Shown piece after piece: positions 1-11,179 of a stretch of 64,000 nt of DNA (the stretch's first letter is position 1; every line of letters begins with the position of its first letter). This DNA comes from Gliomastix tumulicola (Eukaryota > Ascomycota > Sordariomycetes > Hypocreales > Bionectriaceae). The DNA is taken from positions 248,001 to 312,000 of the forward strand of contig BCHX01000006.1 in NCBI GenBank assembly GCA_001599755.1, read 5' to 3'. Made by a program: the position numbers and the translations under genes. The notes beneath the pieces are model-generated. The model saw only the letters and a list, made by a program, of their open reading frames with translations. It was not told the origin of the DNA and ran no database searches.

Positions 1-320
1 CCCGCCTTGGCCTTGGGGTTGAATGCAGGCACGGGCTTCTGCGGCTTGACCTTGGGCAGCGAGTTGGCTTTTGTGGTCTCTTGAAGGTGCGAGGAGGACG
101 GAGGGAGGGAAGGCGAGACCTGTGAGGGAGACTGCTGGAGAGAGGCCGGGGTCGCCGCGGCGGCGGCGGCGGCGGCGGGTGACGATTTGACGGTGGGCGA
201 GGACTTTTGGAAGAACGAGGCGATGGTGCGCTGCTTGGTGGAGGAGGCGGCGGTCTTGCTCGTCACCGCCTTCGCGGGGGTGCGCGCGGCGGGTTTGCCG
301 CCTGGCCTGTCGGCTGCCAT
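1..320 (-). CDS. PIP-box protein, N-terminal part (probable Msh6 mismatch-repair ATPase)
   Basis: This is a partial gene: it starts at the ATG complementary to 318-320 and runs off the left edge. About 106 residues are visible. They are low complexity, rich in Ala, Pro, Ser, Thr and Lys, with an eight-alanine run encoded by the GC-rich triplet repeat near 155-180. Residues 30-37 read QRTIASFF, a textbook PCNA-interacting (PIP) box of the form Q-x-x-I-x-x-F-F. A PIP box near the N-terminus followed by a long disordered linker is the usual layout of fungal Msh6, the MutS-alpha partner that recognises base mismatches in the nucleus. DNA ligase I and other PCNA clients share the same layout. No catalytic domain lies in the window, so the Msh6 name is inference from the N-terminus only. 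Confidence 0.5.
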   Translation of the reverse strand, partial: MAADRPGGKPAARTPAKAVTSKTAASSTKQRTIASFFQKSSPTVKSSPAAAAAAAATPASLQQSPSQVSPSLPPSSSHLQETTKANSLPKVKPQKPVPAFNPKAKA

Positions 321-1644
321 TGTTCTCGAGGAGCGGTCGCTATTGTCCGGCGGGAAGAGACGGTGAGGAGAGCGTGAGCTCGGTGGTGGTCGAGTCTAAG
401 GTCGGGTGGGAGGCTGCTCGAATGACGACATGGGCAGCGTGAATTACAACGAGAAAAGGAGAGCGCAGTTGGCTGGTCTAATTGAAACAGATGCTCGGAG
501 GCAAGAATATCAAGGGAAGAGAAGAAACAATACGCCAGGAAAGCATGGAAGGATAAGAAGGGGGAGATGGTGCTGCTGGCTGGAGAAGGTCGGGGGGTTG
601 AAATTGTGAATCGCGTCCCGAGTCGCGTCTCGAGTTCACGCGTTAAGGGCGTGCAGTGCCCAAGCGGGCAGTACGCGCACTGTGTAGAGCTTATCTATGG
701 AAGAAATGACTGTTGATTGGTGCGATAAGAGAACATACAGTGCTGGGCACTGTCTTGAATGAATGCCCCTCCCCTTAGCACGCCAGATCCCAGCAAGCTT
801 CAGTCCAGCCCTGGCCCATCAATCTCCTCAGTTGCCAAAGTCCCTTTGACGGCACGCTTCCGTTGTTACAGTCGAAGTTCAATGACGCGCCCCCTTGCAC
901 ATCACTGTCTCAGCTTTCCTCCAGCTTGTTTGGGCTCGCTGCGTCTGTGTCCTGGTAGCTTAGTACCAATGATTCTCGCGAGGCCTTCTACGGTCCCACG
1001 CCGGAAGGACGAGAGCATGCTGCCATGGCCTGGTGAAACTGAGCATTCTCATTCAATGAGTGAATGTCTTTATGGATAGATATAAAAGATTGTTTTAGTA
1101 CTTTTATGCTAGTAAATCGAGTTCTCGTATATCACGATCTAACAAGTGTCCCTCTCATGCGCATCCATACAACATGTCTCGTAGCGAGACCATAGAAGAT
1201 ATTCAGTGTCACATCATGTAGCTCACCTGCGTATTAGTCCTCGCATTATTCCGAACAGAAGGTGTGTAAAAACCAACGAACCTATCTTATAGGCAGCGAC
1301 AGCATTATTTGCACATTACATATAGCGAAGAATGCCCGAAAATCGTACAGCTTCTGTGAGCAAGTTGAAACTTTAGGGTAAGGCAGCTTCCAGACGCTGG
1401 CACTGAAATTCACACATGAAACACACACAAAGTTGACACACCTACCCCGCATTCTCACCAGGTCGCAGATCTGCCCCTCGCTTTGAAATGCTTGAAATGC
1501 GGTTCGCGATGGATTTTTTTCTGCCCACCTCCAAGGGCAAAAAGTGATACGACAAATGATGCGATTCTCTCTCCTCACGTTCCCAGGAGATACCCAATGA
1601 TTACAACCTATAGAGTCCTTTGAGAGCTTCATCCCTCGCCCACA
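321..1644. other. Intergenic region between divergent genes
   Basis: About 1.3 kb lies between the left-edge gene and the Dph2 gene, which are transcribed away from each other. Open frames here are short and show no recognisable domain. It presumably carries both promoters. I see no RNA gene or repeat. Confidence 0.5.
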
Positions 1645-3306
1645 ATGGCGGACCTCACCGCGCCGCCCGTCCTCTCGACCCCCGACGACCACATCCTCGA
1701 GGCCCTCCAGCCAGAAACCGACGCGACATCCTCCAGCCTCTCCGATACTCTCCTTACTTCCATCTACGAGATCGACCGCACGGCGACAGAGATCCTCGCA
1801 GGGCGATGGAAACGCATCGCGCTCCAGTTCCCAGACTCGATGCTCGTAGACGCACCCCGCGTCGCGCAGACGCTCTCGACCGAGCTGGACATCAGATACA
1901 AGAGGGCTGATACAGCAGGGGAGAGTGGCGATAAAGGATGGGGAGGGAGGATATATATTCTCGGGGACACGAGCTACGGTGCGTGCTGCGTGGACGAGGT
2001 CGCTGCGGAGCATGCTGATGCCGAGGTCGTGGTGCATTATGGACGGGCGTGTTTGAGTCCAACCAGTCGACTGCCCGTCGTATACGTCTACACAAGCCGC
2101 GAGCTAGACCGGGACGCCGCGCTGAAGGAGTTCGAGGGCCAGTTCGCCGACAGGGGAAGCAAGGTGGTGATGGTGGCGGACCTGATGTACCAGAACCACG
2201 TCGGCGAGCTGGTCAGGATGCTGGGTGAACGGGGATACGCAAACGTGCTGGCTACGGACGTCGTTAGGGATCCGGCAGGTCTGATCCCAAACAGGAGGAT
2301 ACGCTTGTCTCTGAATACGCCCGACAGTCTCGACGATGAGGCCGTGCTCAAAACGTACTCGCTATTCCACATCTCCGACCCGCAGCCGTCACTTCTCCTC
2401 GCGCTCTACAACCGCTTCTCCAGCCTCCACGTCCTGTCTACACCGTCATCCGAGACGGGGTCGCTGGTACTCGAGAACCCGACCCTTCGCACCGCAGCCC
2501 TCCTACGCCGCCGCTTCGCCCGGGTCCTCTCCCTTGCCTCATCTGGCGTCATCGGTATCCTCGTGAATACCCTCTCCGTGACGGCATCATTGTCATCCAT
2601 CGACCACCTGCGCCGACGGATAGCCGCCGCGGGGAAGAAGAGCTACACTGTCGTAGTCGGACGTCTGAACCCGGCCAAGCTGGCCAACTTCTCCGAGGTG
2701 GAGGGGTGGGTGGTCGTAGGGTGCTGGGAGGGTGGACTAGTGCAGGGCGAGGAGGGATATTGGAGGCCCGTGGTGACGCCGTTTGAGCTCGAGGTGGCGC
2801 TCATGAGCGAGTCGGAGCGGATCTGGGGCGGGGAGTGGTGGGGAGGGACGGAGAAGCTGAACCTGGAGGCGGTGCCTGAGGAAGACAAACACGAAGAAGC
2901 GGACGGGAGGCAGGACGGTGTGGTGCCCGAGCTCGAGGTCGACGGCGGCGTAGACGAGGACGAGTCATTGCCGCCGGAATATGACCTGCGAACGGGAAAG
3001 CTCATCAGCCATAGTCGACCTATGCGGTTAGCAGTCCGAGGGAAGAGCGCGTCAGGCAAAGAAGACGAGGCGACAGCATCGTCGAATGGAACAGCACTGA
3101 TACAGAGATCACGGCCGGGAGAGCTTGCGAGCATCAACGGTGTGCTAAGTCCCGGCGCGGAATATCTACGCTCGCAGCGGACGTGGCAGGGCCTGGGTAC
3201 CGACTTTGCCGAGGCGCAGGACGATGCAAGGAGCACCGTGATCGAAGAAGGGAGGAGCGGGATAGCGAGGGGATACACGGTTGGGGAGGAAGAGAGTCGA
3301 CATTGA
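1645..3306 (+). CDS. DPH2: Diphthamide biosynthesis protein 2 (radical 3-amino-3-carboxypropyl transferase subunit)
   Basis: Single-exon gene of 553 residues, close to the roughly 530 of yeast Dph2. Dph2 pairs with Dph1 in the cytosol. The [4Fe-4S] heterodimer transfers a 3-amino-3-carboxypropyl group from S-adenosylmethionine to the histidine of elongation factor 2, the first step of diphthamide synthesis. Visible hallmarks are RIALQFPDSML near residues 57-67, the GDTSYGACCVDE segment (Cys114/115), VHYGRACLSPT (Cys136), and a C-terminal VVVGCWEGG (Cys360), which match the cysteine-bearing segments of the family. The acidic tail after about residue 415 is poorly conserved and probably disordered. 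The start ATG is in good context (CACAATGG) and no upstream in-frame ATG competes. Neighbours are unrelated, as is normal for fungal housekeeping genes. Confidence 0.93.
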   Translation: MADLTAPPVLSTPDDHILEALQPETDATSSSLSDTLLTSIYEIDRTATEILAGRWKRIALQFPDSMLVDAPRVAQTLSTELDIRYKRADTAGESGDKGWGGRIYILGDTSYGACCVDEVAAEHADAEVVVHYGRACLSPTSRLPVVYVYTSRELDRDAALKEFEGQFADRGSKVVMVADLMYQNHVGELVRMLGERGYANVLATDVVRDPAGLIPNRRIRLSLNTPDSLDDEAVLKTYSLFHISDPQPSLLLALYNRFSSLHVLSTPSSETGSLVLENPTLRTAALLRRRFARVLSLASSGVIGILVNTLSVTASLSSIDHLRRRIAAAGKKSYTVVVGRLNPAKLANFSEVEGWVVVGCWEGGLVQGEEGYWRPVVTPFELEVALMSESERIWGGEWWGGTEKLNLEAVPEEDKHEEADGRQDGVVPELEVDGGVDEDESLPPEYDLRTGKLISHSRPMRLAVRGKSASGKEDEATASSNGTALIQRSRPGELASINGVLSPGAEYLRSQRTWQGLGTDFAEAQDDARSTVIEEGRSGIARGYTVGEEESRH

Positions 3307-3696
3307 CGATGAATTGGATAAATCAAACGCCTTCTTCACGATGACCACCACGACTGCACGATTGAGACAAGCGAATGTGAAGTATCTGTGTCAGATTCTG
3401 GTATCTGCCAGCTTGCGACTGAAATCTATCATAGCTTCGTTGCGCTCTCATACATCAACGTAACAAAAGTGCCAACATCTCTAAACAAGAGCATGCGTTC
3501 GTAAAAAAAACAAAACAAGAAACAGTGTCTCGGAGAACACTCGGCCTGACATGGTAGGAGAAACCAGATCAAAGCCAAATCAGACTCATAAACCCAAACC
3601 CAATGCCCTCCCTCCCTCCCTTCCATCCCTTCTCTCGTAGTAATCATTCATCGCATCAAGAAACAAACAAAGGAAACACCGGAAACTTCCCTCCTC

Positions 3697-4381
3697 TTAC
3701 ACATACACCCTCCGATGCGAGTGATGGCTGTGCCTCGAGTGCGACCTGCTCCCCCGGTGCGAGTGGCGGTCAGAGTGGTGTCCGCGACTCCTGTAATGCG
3801 TCTCCTCGTAGTCGCCGAAGCCGCCGCCGTGGAAGAAGGCGATGCAGGCCGTGAAGAAGAACAGCACGACGTTGATGATGGCAAACGCGAAGCTGGCCTT
3901 GAGCATCGCGCACCGCTTATTCGTGCGCCAGGAGATGTCCACACCGGGGCCCGTAACGCGGATATCGCCCAGGTTGGCGGTCCAGTCGGAGGAGGACAGG
4001 GTGACGTCTGTGCAGTCGGCCGAGGCGATGCCGCGCAGGTAGTAGACGCCCGCGATGAGGGCGCCGAAGAAGAGGGCGTCGACGAGGGCGACGAAGTTGG
4101 CGTTGCGCGAGGTGCGGGCGTAGGAGAAGACGGTGAAGAGGGCCCAGGGGAGGGCGAGGGTCGAGACGACGAAGAGGATGAGGATGGAGGTCGGGGTGAG
4201 CGAGTTTGCGTCGGTGTAGCCGGCGACGAACCAGCCGAGCATGCCCACGACGGGGATCTGGAGGACGTTAGCAGGCTTGGTTCTTCGAGCCAAGGGGTTA
4301 GGAGGACAGAAGAGAAGGGATGCTCACCAGGGTGATGATCTGCCCGATGCGGTTGGAGATGAAGAAGAAGGCGAACCACAT
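3697..4381 (-). CDS. MARVEL-like four-transmembrane protein with His/Ser/Arg-rich tail
   Basis: Two exons, 4328-4381 and 3697-4257, give 204 residues. The 70-nt intron has a GTGAGC donor, a GCTAAC branch site and a CAG acceptor; the downstream open frame alone lacks the first membrane segment. Four hydrophobic segments lie near residues 12-31, 42-64, 72-93 and 128-150. A loop between TM3 and TM4 contains two cysteines (C100 and, before TM4, C131), and the C-terminal cytosolic tail is a run of His, Ser, Arg and Tyr. This is the layout of fungal MARVEL/Nce102-like proteins, which sit in plasma-membrane or endosomal microdomains. The function in this organism is unknown. An in-frame upstream ATG exists (near 4756) but would add a low-complexity segment, so I prefer the start MWFAFFF. 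Confidence 0.75.
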
Positions 4382-6651
4382 GATGGGCGGTTTCGGCGCC
4401 TTGCGCGCAAGACTCGAGAGGGAATCGGCTGTTTGCGACAACAACGAGGCCCGGGGCGATGCGCTGGCGGTGTTTGTCTGCCCAACAGAAACAACAGAAG
4501 TGAACAGCGCCGAAGAAGGACAACCACAGTGATCAGCGACCAGGGAATTGACGAGGAACAGGAAAGAAAAGAGAAGGAAAAAGAGCGAGTCGGAAAACGG
4601 GCGTGGCTGGCTGGCGCGGACGGTTTTGTAAGTCGGCGAAACGGCGCAAAAAGAAGGCGGGGGATATCCTGGCAAGGACGAGTTGAAGGCCTTGACAGGG
4701 ATGAGAGAGACTAAGCAAGCTAAAGTGACAGGGATCAGGCAGGGAATACAGGGCAAGATGCGGGTGACGGAGCGCTGAGAAGACGGCTAGGAGGGAAAAA
4801 TAGGTGGGCGGGGCCAATCAGAGGTCAGCATTGGAGGAGGTTGGGAGGATGGTGAGCAGTGCGCAGGTTCCGGAACAGACGAGAACAGGGCAGACAAGGA
4901 TCGATGGTTCGTGGGTTTTGGGTCCAATGAGAAGAGGCAGTCTTTGCATTCCGTCGGGCTCAGGCACAAGCAAGGCAAGGTCGTATGTATGAGCTGCAGC
5001 TGCAGGAGGATCCCTAGTGCTGGTGATGTGATGTTTGCTTGGTGTTTGCCTGGTGCTGAGCAGGTCCCACAAGGCAGAGCGGGCAGCCTCTGTTCTCGGG
5101 CGCCGGGCGGGCCTAACTACCACCTAAGTACTGGGTACTAGTTGTTAATATGTTGGGCCAGGGAAGGGACCGAACCGACTCGTGGGAGCAGTTCATGACG
5201 TCTTGGGTTGAAAAGCACCAGAGCTGGGCATCAACCGGTGGCTCAGGGTGCTGCACTGACTCGAAGAAGACGGGAGATTGAGGTGACGCAGCCTTCATGC
5301 TCACTCCGAGGCCAGAGACATCTGCGCTTGGCCTGGCTCTCAGCTGCCAATGAACCCCCCACGGTGCCTGATTGGGAACACAGCGAGGCCGTTCTCCGTT
5401 GGTGCAGTCTAGAAGCTGATGGTTGCATGCATGTCAGCCACCCACGGTCTTGGTCCTGGGTACATGCAGTACTTATGTACTGTACCTCGTGGTCAGTCAC
5501 AGAGGAGCGACGTGGTGTGTCGAGCTTCACCTTCGCATGTCGTCGACGCTGCATTCCAGCCAAAGTCAATTCAACGTGCTACTTATTAATAGAAGAGCTG
5601 GAAAGCATGTTTTGCAACGTGGAATTAGATTCGCCAGACACGTGCGAGACATGGTTGAGGCGCGCCGCTCCGAGTGACATCCAATCATTCCATTCCAGCC
5701 CTCATTGACTCGAGCCCAACAATTAGGGAGACTACCCTGGACATGAACATCTCTTGACTGGCGGAATCAGGTAACCTGAGGAAGTATAGTAGTCAAGCCC
5801 TGTATACCTTCGTATCTCTGGTCTTACGGACGCTTTCTCGCACAGTCTCATTTGTAAGTAGGTAAGTATCGTGGACATGGACACGTTGGGCTGGCTGGTG
5901 AGACCAGGTCACTCCCACGCAGCCAGCGGCTTTTAGTGGGCACGGCCGCTATAACCAACCTAGAACCCACTGCCGTCCACTAACACAGCTGCCACCCCGA
6001 ACCCGACAGCTTCAACACCGAACAGCCGTGCACCATGCCATGACGATCACGAAAATGATGGAAGTAATACGAGCAATTGGCTTGCTGCCCTTGTCCTTTC
6101 ACTCTCTCACTCACACCACCTGAAACAGGACATCTCTTGACGCTCATCGGCGACCTGTCCTGACCAGAAAAGAAAGAAAAAAAAAGATGTGGCTGGAGCT
6201 TGCGTCAGCCCCAAACCCACTTCTGCCCGCCCCAGCCACTCGCTTTTCACCAACAACCCGGTCACGCCCAGCAAATTAAAGCCTGTTCCTGCTCCGCGAA
6301 CCCCTGCAGAATGGGCTGCATCACCACGTCCTCCTCCTTCGTCTGTACGACATCCCGTCCTTGAGACTTTCCGGCAATACGAGCTCACTAGAGGAGAGTC
6401 CAGAGGAACAAGAAGAAGAAAAAAGAAACCATGGAACCTCCCGAGGGCCGATCCTCTCCAGCCTCCGGAATATTGCAGCATTGAAAGACGCTGCCCCCGG
6501 TCTCCCTCCCTTTTTCGCTTACCCTCGTTTCTCTCTCTCTCTCTTTTTCTCTCTCACTTTACACTCAGCCGAGAGACGGAAGGGAATGTCACCCCTCGTC
6601 TTTTGAAGCATAGTATTATCTTATCGTCCTGAATCCCGTCATCACTAGACC
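4382..6651. other. Long intergenic region with CT-rich leader
   Basis: About 2.3 kb between divergent genes. No open frame here resembles a protein family. The 3' end (about 6533-6560) is a CT-rich tract typical of fungal promoters and 5' leaders just upstream of the next start codon. The rest is likely regulatory sequence and UTR. Confidence 0.5.
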
Positions 6652-7824
6652 ATGAACTCACCCCGCGAACGACGCTCCTCCCGTCCCTCCACCACCACCA
6701 CCATCACAAACGGCACCAAACCCTCATCCTCTTCTACCAACGGCGTCCCTGTCTCGCGCCGCTCCCCTCCCAGAGACGGCTACTACGCCGGCGGCGAGTT
6801 CGACGACCACCCGCAGCAGGAACCGCTGACGCCGACATCCATGGACGGCGGCGGGAGCCAGAGCTTCCCCGGCGACGACATCTACCCGTCCGCCACGGGG
6901 GGAGGCTCTTCTCGCCACAGCGGCGGTGCAGTTGCTGGGCCGTCGGGCCAGATCAGAGGCGGCAGTCTCCCTCCTCCTCCTGCTGCGCCGGCGCCGCCAT
7001 CGGGCCAGGCGCAGCGTGTGCAGGCTGCGCGGCGCGTGCAGACAGCTGGCGGCGATGACTCGCCCAAGTCGCGGCCGCAGTCGTACGCTGGCTCCGTCCA
7101 CCGGGATGAATACTCGCCCACCCGCAGCGGACAGCCATCATCTAGCAGAAACGGCGGAGGAGGAGGAGGAGGCCACTACCGGCGGTCGTCCAACGCGCCC
7201 CGGACCTCTTCTTCCTCTGCGCAGCAACAGCTGCTGCCTTCCAATGGCACCCGCAGCGGCAAGCAAGCCGCCGGAACCACCACCACCACCACCAACGACG
7301 ACGCCGTCAGCCGCCTCGAGAGCCCGAGCATCGTCCGCAGCGTCCTCCAGCCGCTCGAGAAGAAGATGAACGAGTACAAGCACCTCATGGCCGAGACCCA
7401 GACCGAGCTCGCCCAGCTCGACGACCAGCTGCGCCTGCTGCAGGACCGCCGCCAGCGCACCGAGGAGCGCTACGCCGACGCCAAGGCCAAGCACGACGAC
7501 TACGAGCGCCAGCACCACGACGTCGGGCGCGCGCTGCGCGGCGAGCTGGACGAGTACCTGCCGCGTCCGTTGACGGCCACCGGCGGCGGGGGTCCCCTAG
7601 GCGGAGGAGGAGCAGGAGGACTAGGTCCGGCTGTGACTGGGGGAGGAGGAGGGCGGTCGTTCTCGCCGCCGGTGTATCCGCAGATGCATCAGCCCATGAC
7701 GCCGCCGCATGTCGGCTTCCAGGAGCCCGGACGTCCGATGAGCGGCGGCGCCAACAGCTCGCGGACGACGCAGAAGCTGCGCACGCGAGACCGCTTCCGG
7801 ATGAGCCTGTTCGGACGCGGCTGA
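6652..7824 (+). CDS. Hypothetical low-complexity protein with central coiled coil
   Basis: Intronless gene of 390 residues. The first about 220 residues are disordered: rich in Ser, Thr, Pro and Gly, with polyserine and polyglycine runs. Residues of about 222-300 form a strongly predicted amphipathic helix rich in Glu, Gln, Arg and Leu with regular heptads, typical of a coiled coil. A glycine-rich linker follows, then a basic C-terminal motif RDRFRMSLFGRG that looks like a conserved terminal peptide. I do not recognise a named family. The layout (disorder, one coiled coil, short terminal motif) suggests a scaffold or cytoskeleton-associated protein, but that is only inference. GC3 is very high, as in expressed fungal genes. 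The start has a CT-rich leader and the context ACCATGAAC. Confidence 0.75.
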   Translation: MNSPRERRSSRPSTTTTITNGTKPSSSSTNGVPVSRRSPPRDGYYAGGEFDDHPQQEPLTPTSMDGGGSQSFPGDDIYPSATGGGSSRHSGGAVAGPSGQIRGGSLPPPPAAPAPPSGQAQRVQAARRVQTAGGDDSPKSRPQSYAGSVHRDEYSPTRSGQPSSSRNGGGGGGGHYRRSSNAPRTSSSSAQQQLLPSNGTRSGKQAAGTTTTTTNDDAVSRLESPSIVRSVLQPLEKKMNEYKHLMAETQTELAQLDDQLRLLQDRRQRTEERYADAKAKHDDYERQHHDVGRALRGELDEYLPRPLTATGGGGPLGGGGAGGLGPAVTGGGGGRSFSPPVYPQMHQPMTPPHVGFQEPGRPMSGGANSSRTTQKLRTRDRFRMSLFGRG

Positions 7825-8362
7825 GGGGACACGACAGGTCACAGATAGACATGTGGGATTTGATTTTCGGTAACGACTGATGACATAAGAGCTGCCTGCT
7901 TGCCTGCGCCTCTTGTTTCTTTCCATTCCTCTTTTTGTTTTACTGGGCGGTCGATCCATTGACCAGCCGTCTTTTTTTTCTTCTCCTTTGTTAGGGATCG
8001 ATGACATATGCTCAGGATAATGTGGTTGGGTGAACGGCCTGGTCATGAAGGATACTTACTGGACAGATATTGACGACGTTCGGATATGACATTTCCTGGA
8101 TATCGGCAGACGTAGGATAAAATTGGTAAATTGTCCGAGTGTATTTTCGGCATGGACATTGATTGAGTATTATAGATACAAGACATGGCATTTACTGGTT
8201 CACGTCATGGTTCGTTGAGCAGTTTGAAATCTGCATCTGATGACATTCTAATTAATTATCGCTCAAACAGCAGGGTATTTATTATGTGTACAAATCTAAC
8301 AGGCTGTCTTCAATCGTATCTATGCACCACGTGAACAAATATATCCTTGGGCGTGACTAGAA
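7825..8362. other. Tail-to-tail intergenic region
   Basis: About 540 nt between two convergent genes. It should hold both 3' UTRs and polyadenylation regions. I see no further gene. Confidence 0.5.
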
Positions 8363-11179
8363 TCACGCCTCCTCGTCAAAGTCCCGAATCTCGGGCGCAC
8401 CCGCCTCCCCTCGTCTCTGCGGCCGGAACGGTAAGGCCTGACTGGGCGGTGTCCTGTACCCGCTGGGCGTGGGAAACGTCACGTCGTCGATGTTGAGGAA
8501 TGTGCTTTCGCTGCTGTCTGTCTTGGCCAGAGGCGCCGACTGCGTGTAGAAGCGGCTTTTGGGCACGCCACCGGGACTCGATGGTGATAGGAGATCTGGC
8601 GCCCCCTCGTCGGGGCGTCTCTGATTGGGCTGCGGCGGGTAGTACCGCCGTGTTGTTGTTGAGGATGTTCTCACGCTTGACCCCTCCGACAGCTCGGGAA
8701 GGCCGCGAGGTGGCTGTCTGAAGCCGTGCTTCGCCTCATCATCCTCTACGACCTCGTCATCGTCCGTCTGTCCCTCGGGATCGGAGGAGGCCCATGTGGC
8801 AGGTGTCGTCCAGCAGTGGGACATGTCGTGTCTCACCTCGCCGAACAGTGCGGACGAGTTACTCGGCCCCCGATCCTTGCTCCATGCGGGCCTCTTCAGT
8901 CGCGCGCTGAGATGATACGAGACGCCCTCGGAGTACCTCATCCGCGGCGCATCTACACTGACTGGCGCAAGAGCCTGCAAGACGCCGTAGAGCAGCACCC
9001 ATCGTCCCCTTCTCGCCATGGCAGGGTCTACCTCCGAAACGGCATCGTTCTTCTCGAAGCGCGAGAAGGCATCGACAAGGTCGCTGGGCGAGGGAGGCGA
9101 GGTGTCGAGCGCTTCGAGATTGGTGCTCTCGGTATAAGCCAACGCGACTCTCCGCTCGCGACCGGCCTGCTGCTTCTGCTGGACCGAAGTCGACGAAGCT
9201 GTCCTGAACATGCCGCCAGGAGCAGGTCCTGACGTCTGAGGGGGGATAGACGAGGGGAGGAGAGGATGAGGATGGGGAATATGCGGGATGCGCATCCTGT
9301 TGTCAAACTCGATGATGATGTCGGTCATGGGCATGCCAGGCACATCCGCATCGAAGCCCTTGTTCCACCCCGTCGACACCATCATCCACTTGCGTCCCGC
9401 CCGTGCCTCGGAGACGTCCCAGACGACCTCCCGATCTACCAGGTAGTCGTAGAGAGCACCGAAATCACGCTGTAGGTCGCGGACCACAGATCTCGTCAGC
9501 CAGACCTCCTCATCCTCGGTGGTCGGCGCAGGCCGAGGGGGCGGCCACGACCCGTACACACGCGTATAGTGCGCTATGAGCATCTTCTGGAACCTCTCAG
9601 CCGTCGCCTTTGCAGACCCCACGGGCGGCGCAGTTCGGAACTCCGACGTGGTGCCGGCTGCCCAGATGTCGGGCAGCGTGAAGTCTGTCAGCCGCTCCTC
9701 TGCGGTCTGTACCTTGAGCCTCATCTCGAGCCACGACCTCTCGAGCAACGCCCTCGTCTGGGGCGTGACATACTTCCAGTCGGCGCAGCGATCCAGTCCA
9801 CCGCACCCATTGCTTCCACGCCCGTCGCGATACATGCCGGCGCAGTGCAGGAAGGCCTCCCGCCAGCCCTCGGACCACCGGACGCCAGGCCTCTCCGCCC
9901 ATGCGAGGATGCCCACGGCCGACTCGACATCGTTGCGCATATCGTCGATGCCACGGGACGACAGGAATGTGATGATCTGGCCCGCCGTATCAGGCTCGCC
10001 AGGGGAGCGGTACAGTTCTAGTCGCGCGTGGAGATCGACCAGTGCCTGGTGCAGGGAGATGCCCACGAGCGACGCATGGCAGAGCATGGCAAAGACATTG
10101 CGTGTCGTGATTTGGTGCTGGATCTTGTCCTGCCGACTCAGTGGTTTGGGAGGGGCAAAGCGCATTTCGTACGAGATCTCGCCCTCCAGCTGGTCGGATT
10201 CGGAGACGGGGGGCGTCGGATGGCCGAGATGGGAGTTGTATCCAGGAGTCGCAGCAGGAGGAGTTGGGATGGTAGGATCCTCGCGGTCTTCTATCACACT
10301 GTTGCGGAGCTCGGCGATGAGCCACCGGTTCTCCGAGGCCTCGATAACATGGGACGACAGGCGGAAGCTCGCTGGCTGGTCGTTCCCGCGAGCCTGTAGA
10401 TACACGAGCACATCGCCGTTGGGATTCCACAGCTCGGGATCCTTGCGCAGTTTGTTCCACCGGGCAGGCGGGCGACCGCCTCCCACCCAACGCTTGATGG
10501 GCGGGCCTGAACTCTGCGGAACGGCAGGGAGCTCTGTCGCAGGCGGCGGGCCGAGGCTGCTCGCCTCCCAGCGTTCTATTGGGCTTATCGGGGCATGATG
10601 TTGCTGATAGGGAGGAGAGTACGGGACCTGCTGCAGCGGCTGGGGAGGATAGTAGGGCATGTGTCTCGGCTGTGTCGAAGACGGAGGCCTCTCGTAGCCG
10701 TAGCCGTCGCCGGCGAAGTTCGGTCTCGCTGTCGCTGCACTCTCGGGCCGCTGGAACGGCGTCACTGGCGCAGGCATCTCCTCCTCCTTGCTATCCTTCC
10801 TTCGAAACGTGAATGTTTTGGCGAGTCCCTTCCTCACGTCGTCGCTGCGCTTGTCGAGCATCGTGCGGAAGCCGCTTCTCTCTATGGAGGCACTCGCATC
10901 GTCGAACTCGCTCGGCGCGCTCTGACTGCCGCTGCTGCTTGTGCCCATCACGCTCTCGGGAGGCGGCGGCGGCGGCAGCGGCGGGGACAGCATCTGCGGC
11001 GCAGGCGCATATTGGTGCTGTGGCTGGGCGTACTGGAAGTTCTGGCCGTACGGATACGAGTACTCGTACTCGGCGGGCACAAAGGCCCTGGGGCGTGATC
11101 GAGACGAGGCCGGTGGGGGAGGCGCCTTCTTGTGCGTCGTGGTCGCCTTCTTGCGCGCGGCGGCGCTACGGGCAGACAT
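8363..11179 (-). CDS. Large uncharacterised fungal protein (DUF8004-like)
   Basis: Open frame of 938 residues from the ATG at 11179 (MSARSAAARKK). The frame stays open upstream to 11269, but only from a TTG, so that extension is probably 5' UTR. The N-terminal third is disordered and rich in Pro, Gln, Tyr and Ser. From about residue 240 a folded region begins with KDPELWNPNGDVLVYLQARG and continues with long conserved-looking alpha/beta sequence to about residue 700. The C-terminus is again disordered and Ser/Pro/Arg rich. The DPELW-NPNGDVLVYL block matches what I remember of the ascomycete DUF8004 family; I could not check this. No enzyme motif or membrane segment is evident. It may act as a regulator or scaffold, but no function can be assigned. 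Confidence 0.8.
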   Translation of the reverse strand: MSARSAAARKKATTTHKKAPPPPASSRSRPRAFVPAEYEYSYPYGQNFQYAQPQHQYAPAPQMLSPPLPPPPPPESVMGTSSSGSQSAPSEFDDASASIERSGFRTMLDKRSDDVRKGLAKTFTFRRKDSKEEEMPAPVTPFQRPESAATARPNFAGDGYGYERPPSSTQPRHMPYYPPQPLQQVPYSPPYQQHHAPISPIERWEASSLGPPPATELPAVPQSSGPPIKRWVGGGRPPARWNKLRKDPELWNPNGDVLVYLQARGNDQPASFRLSSHVIEASENRWLIAELRNSVIEDREDPTIPTPPAATPGYNSHLGHPTPPVSESDQLEGEISYEMRFAPPKPLSRQDKIQHQITTRNVFAMLCHASLVGISLHQALVDLHARLELYRSPGEPDTAGQIITFLSSRGIDDMRNDVESAVGILAWAERPGVRWSEGWREAFLHCAGMYRDGRGSNGCGGLDRCADWKYVTPQTRALLERSWLEMRLKVQTAEERLTDFTLPDIWAAGTTSEFRTAPPVGSAKATAERFQKMLIAHYTRVYGSWPPPRPAPTTEDEEVWLTRSVVRDLQRDFGALYDYLVDREVVWDVSEARAGRKWMMVSTGWNKGFDADVPGMPMTDIIIEFDNRMRIPHIPHPHPLLPSSIPPQTSGPAPGGMFRTASSTSVQQKQQAGRERRVALAYTESTNLEALDTSPPSPSDLVDAFSRFEKNDAVSEVDPAMARRGRWVLLYGVLQALAPVSVDAPRMRYSEGVSYHLSARLKRPAWSKDRGPSNSSALFGEVRHDMSHCWTTPATWASSDPEGQTDDDEVVEDDEAKHGFRQPPRGLPELSEGSSVRTSSTTTRRYYPPQPNQRRPDEGAPDLLSPSSPGGVPKSRFYTQSAPLAKTDSSESTFLNIDDVTFPTPSGYRTPPSQALPFRPQRRGEAGAPEIRDFDEEA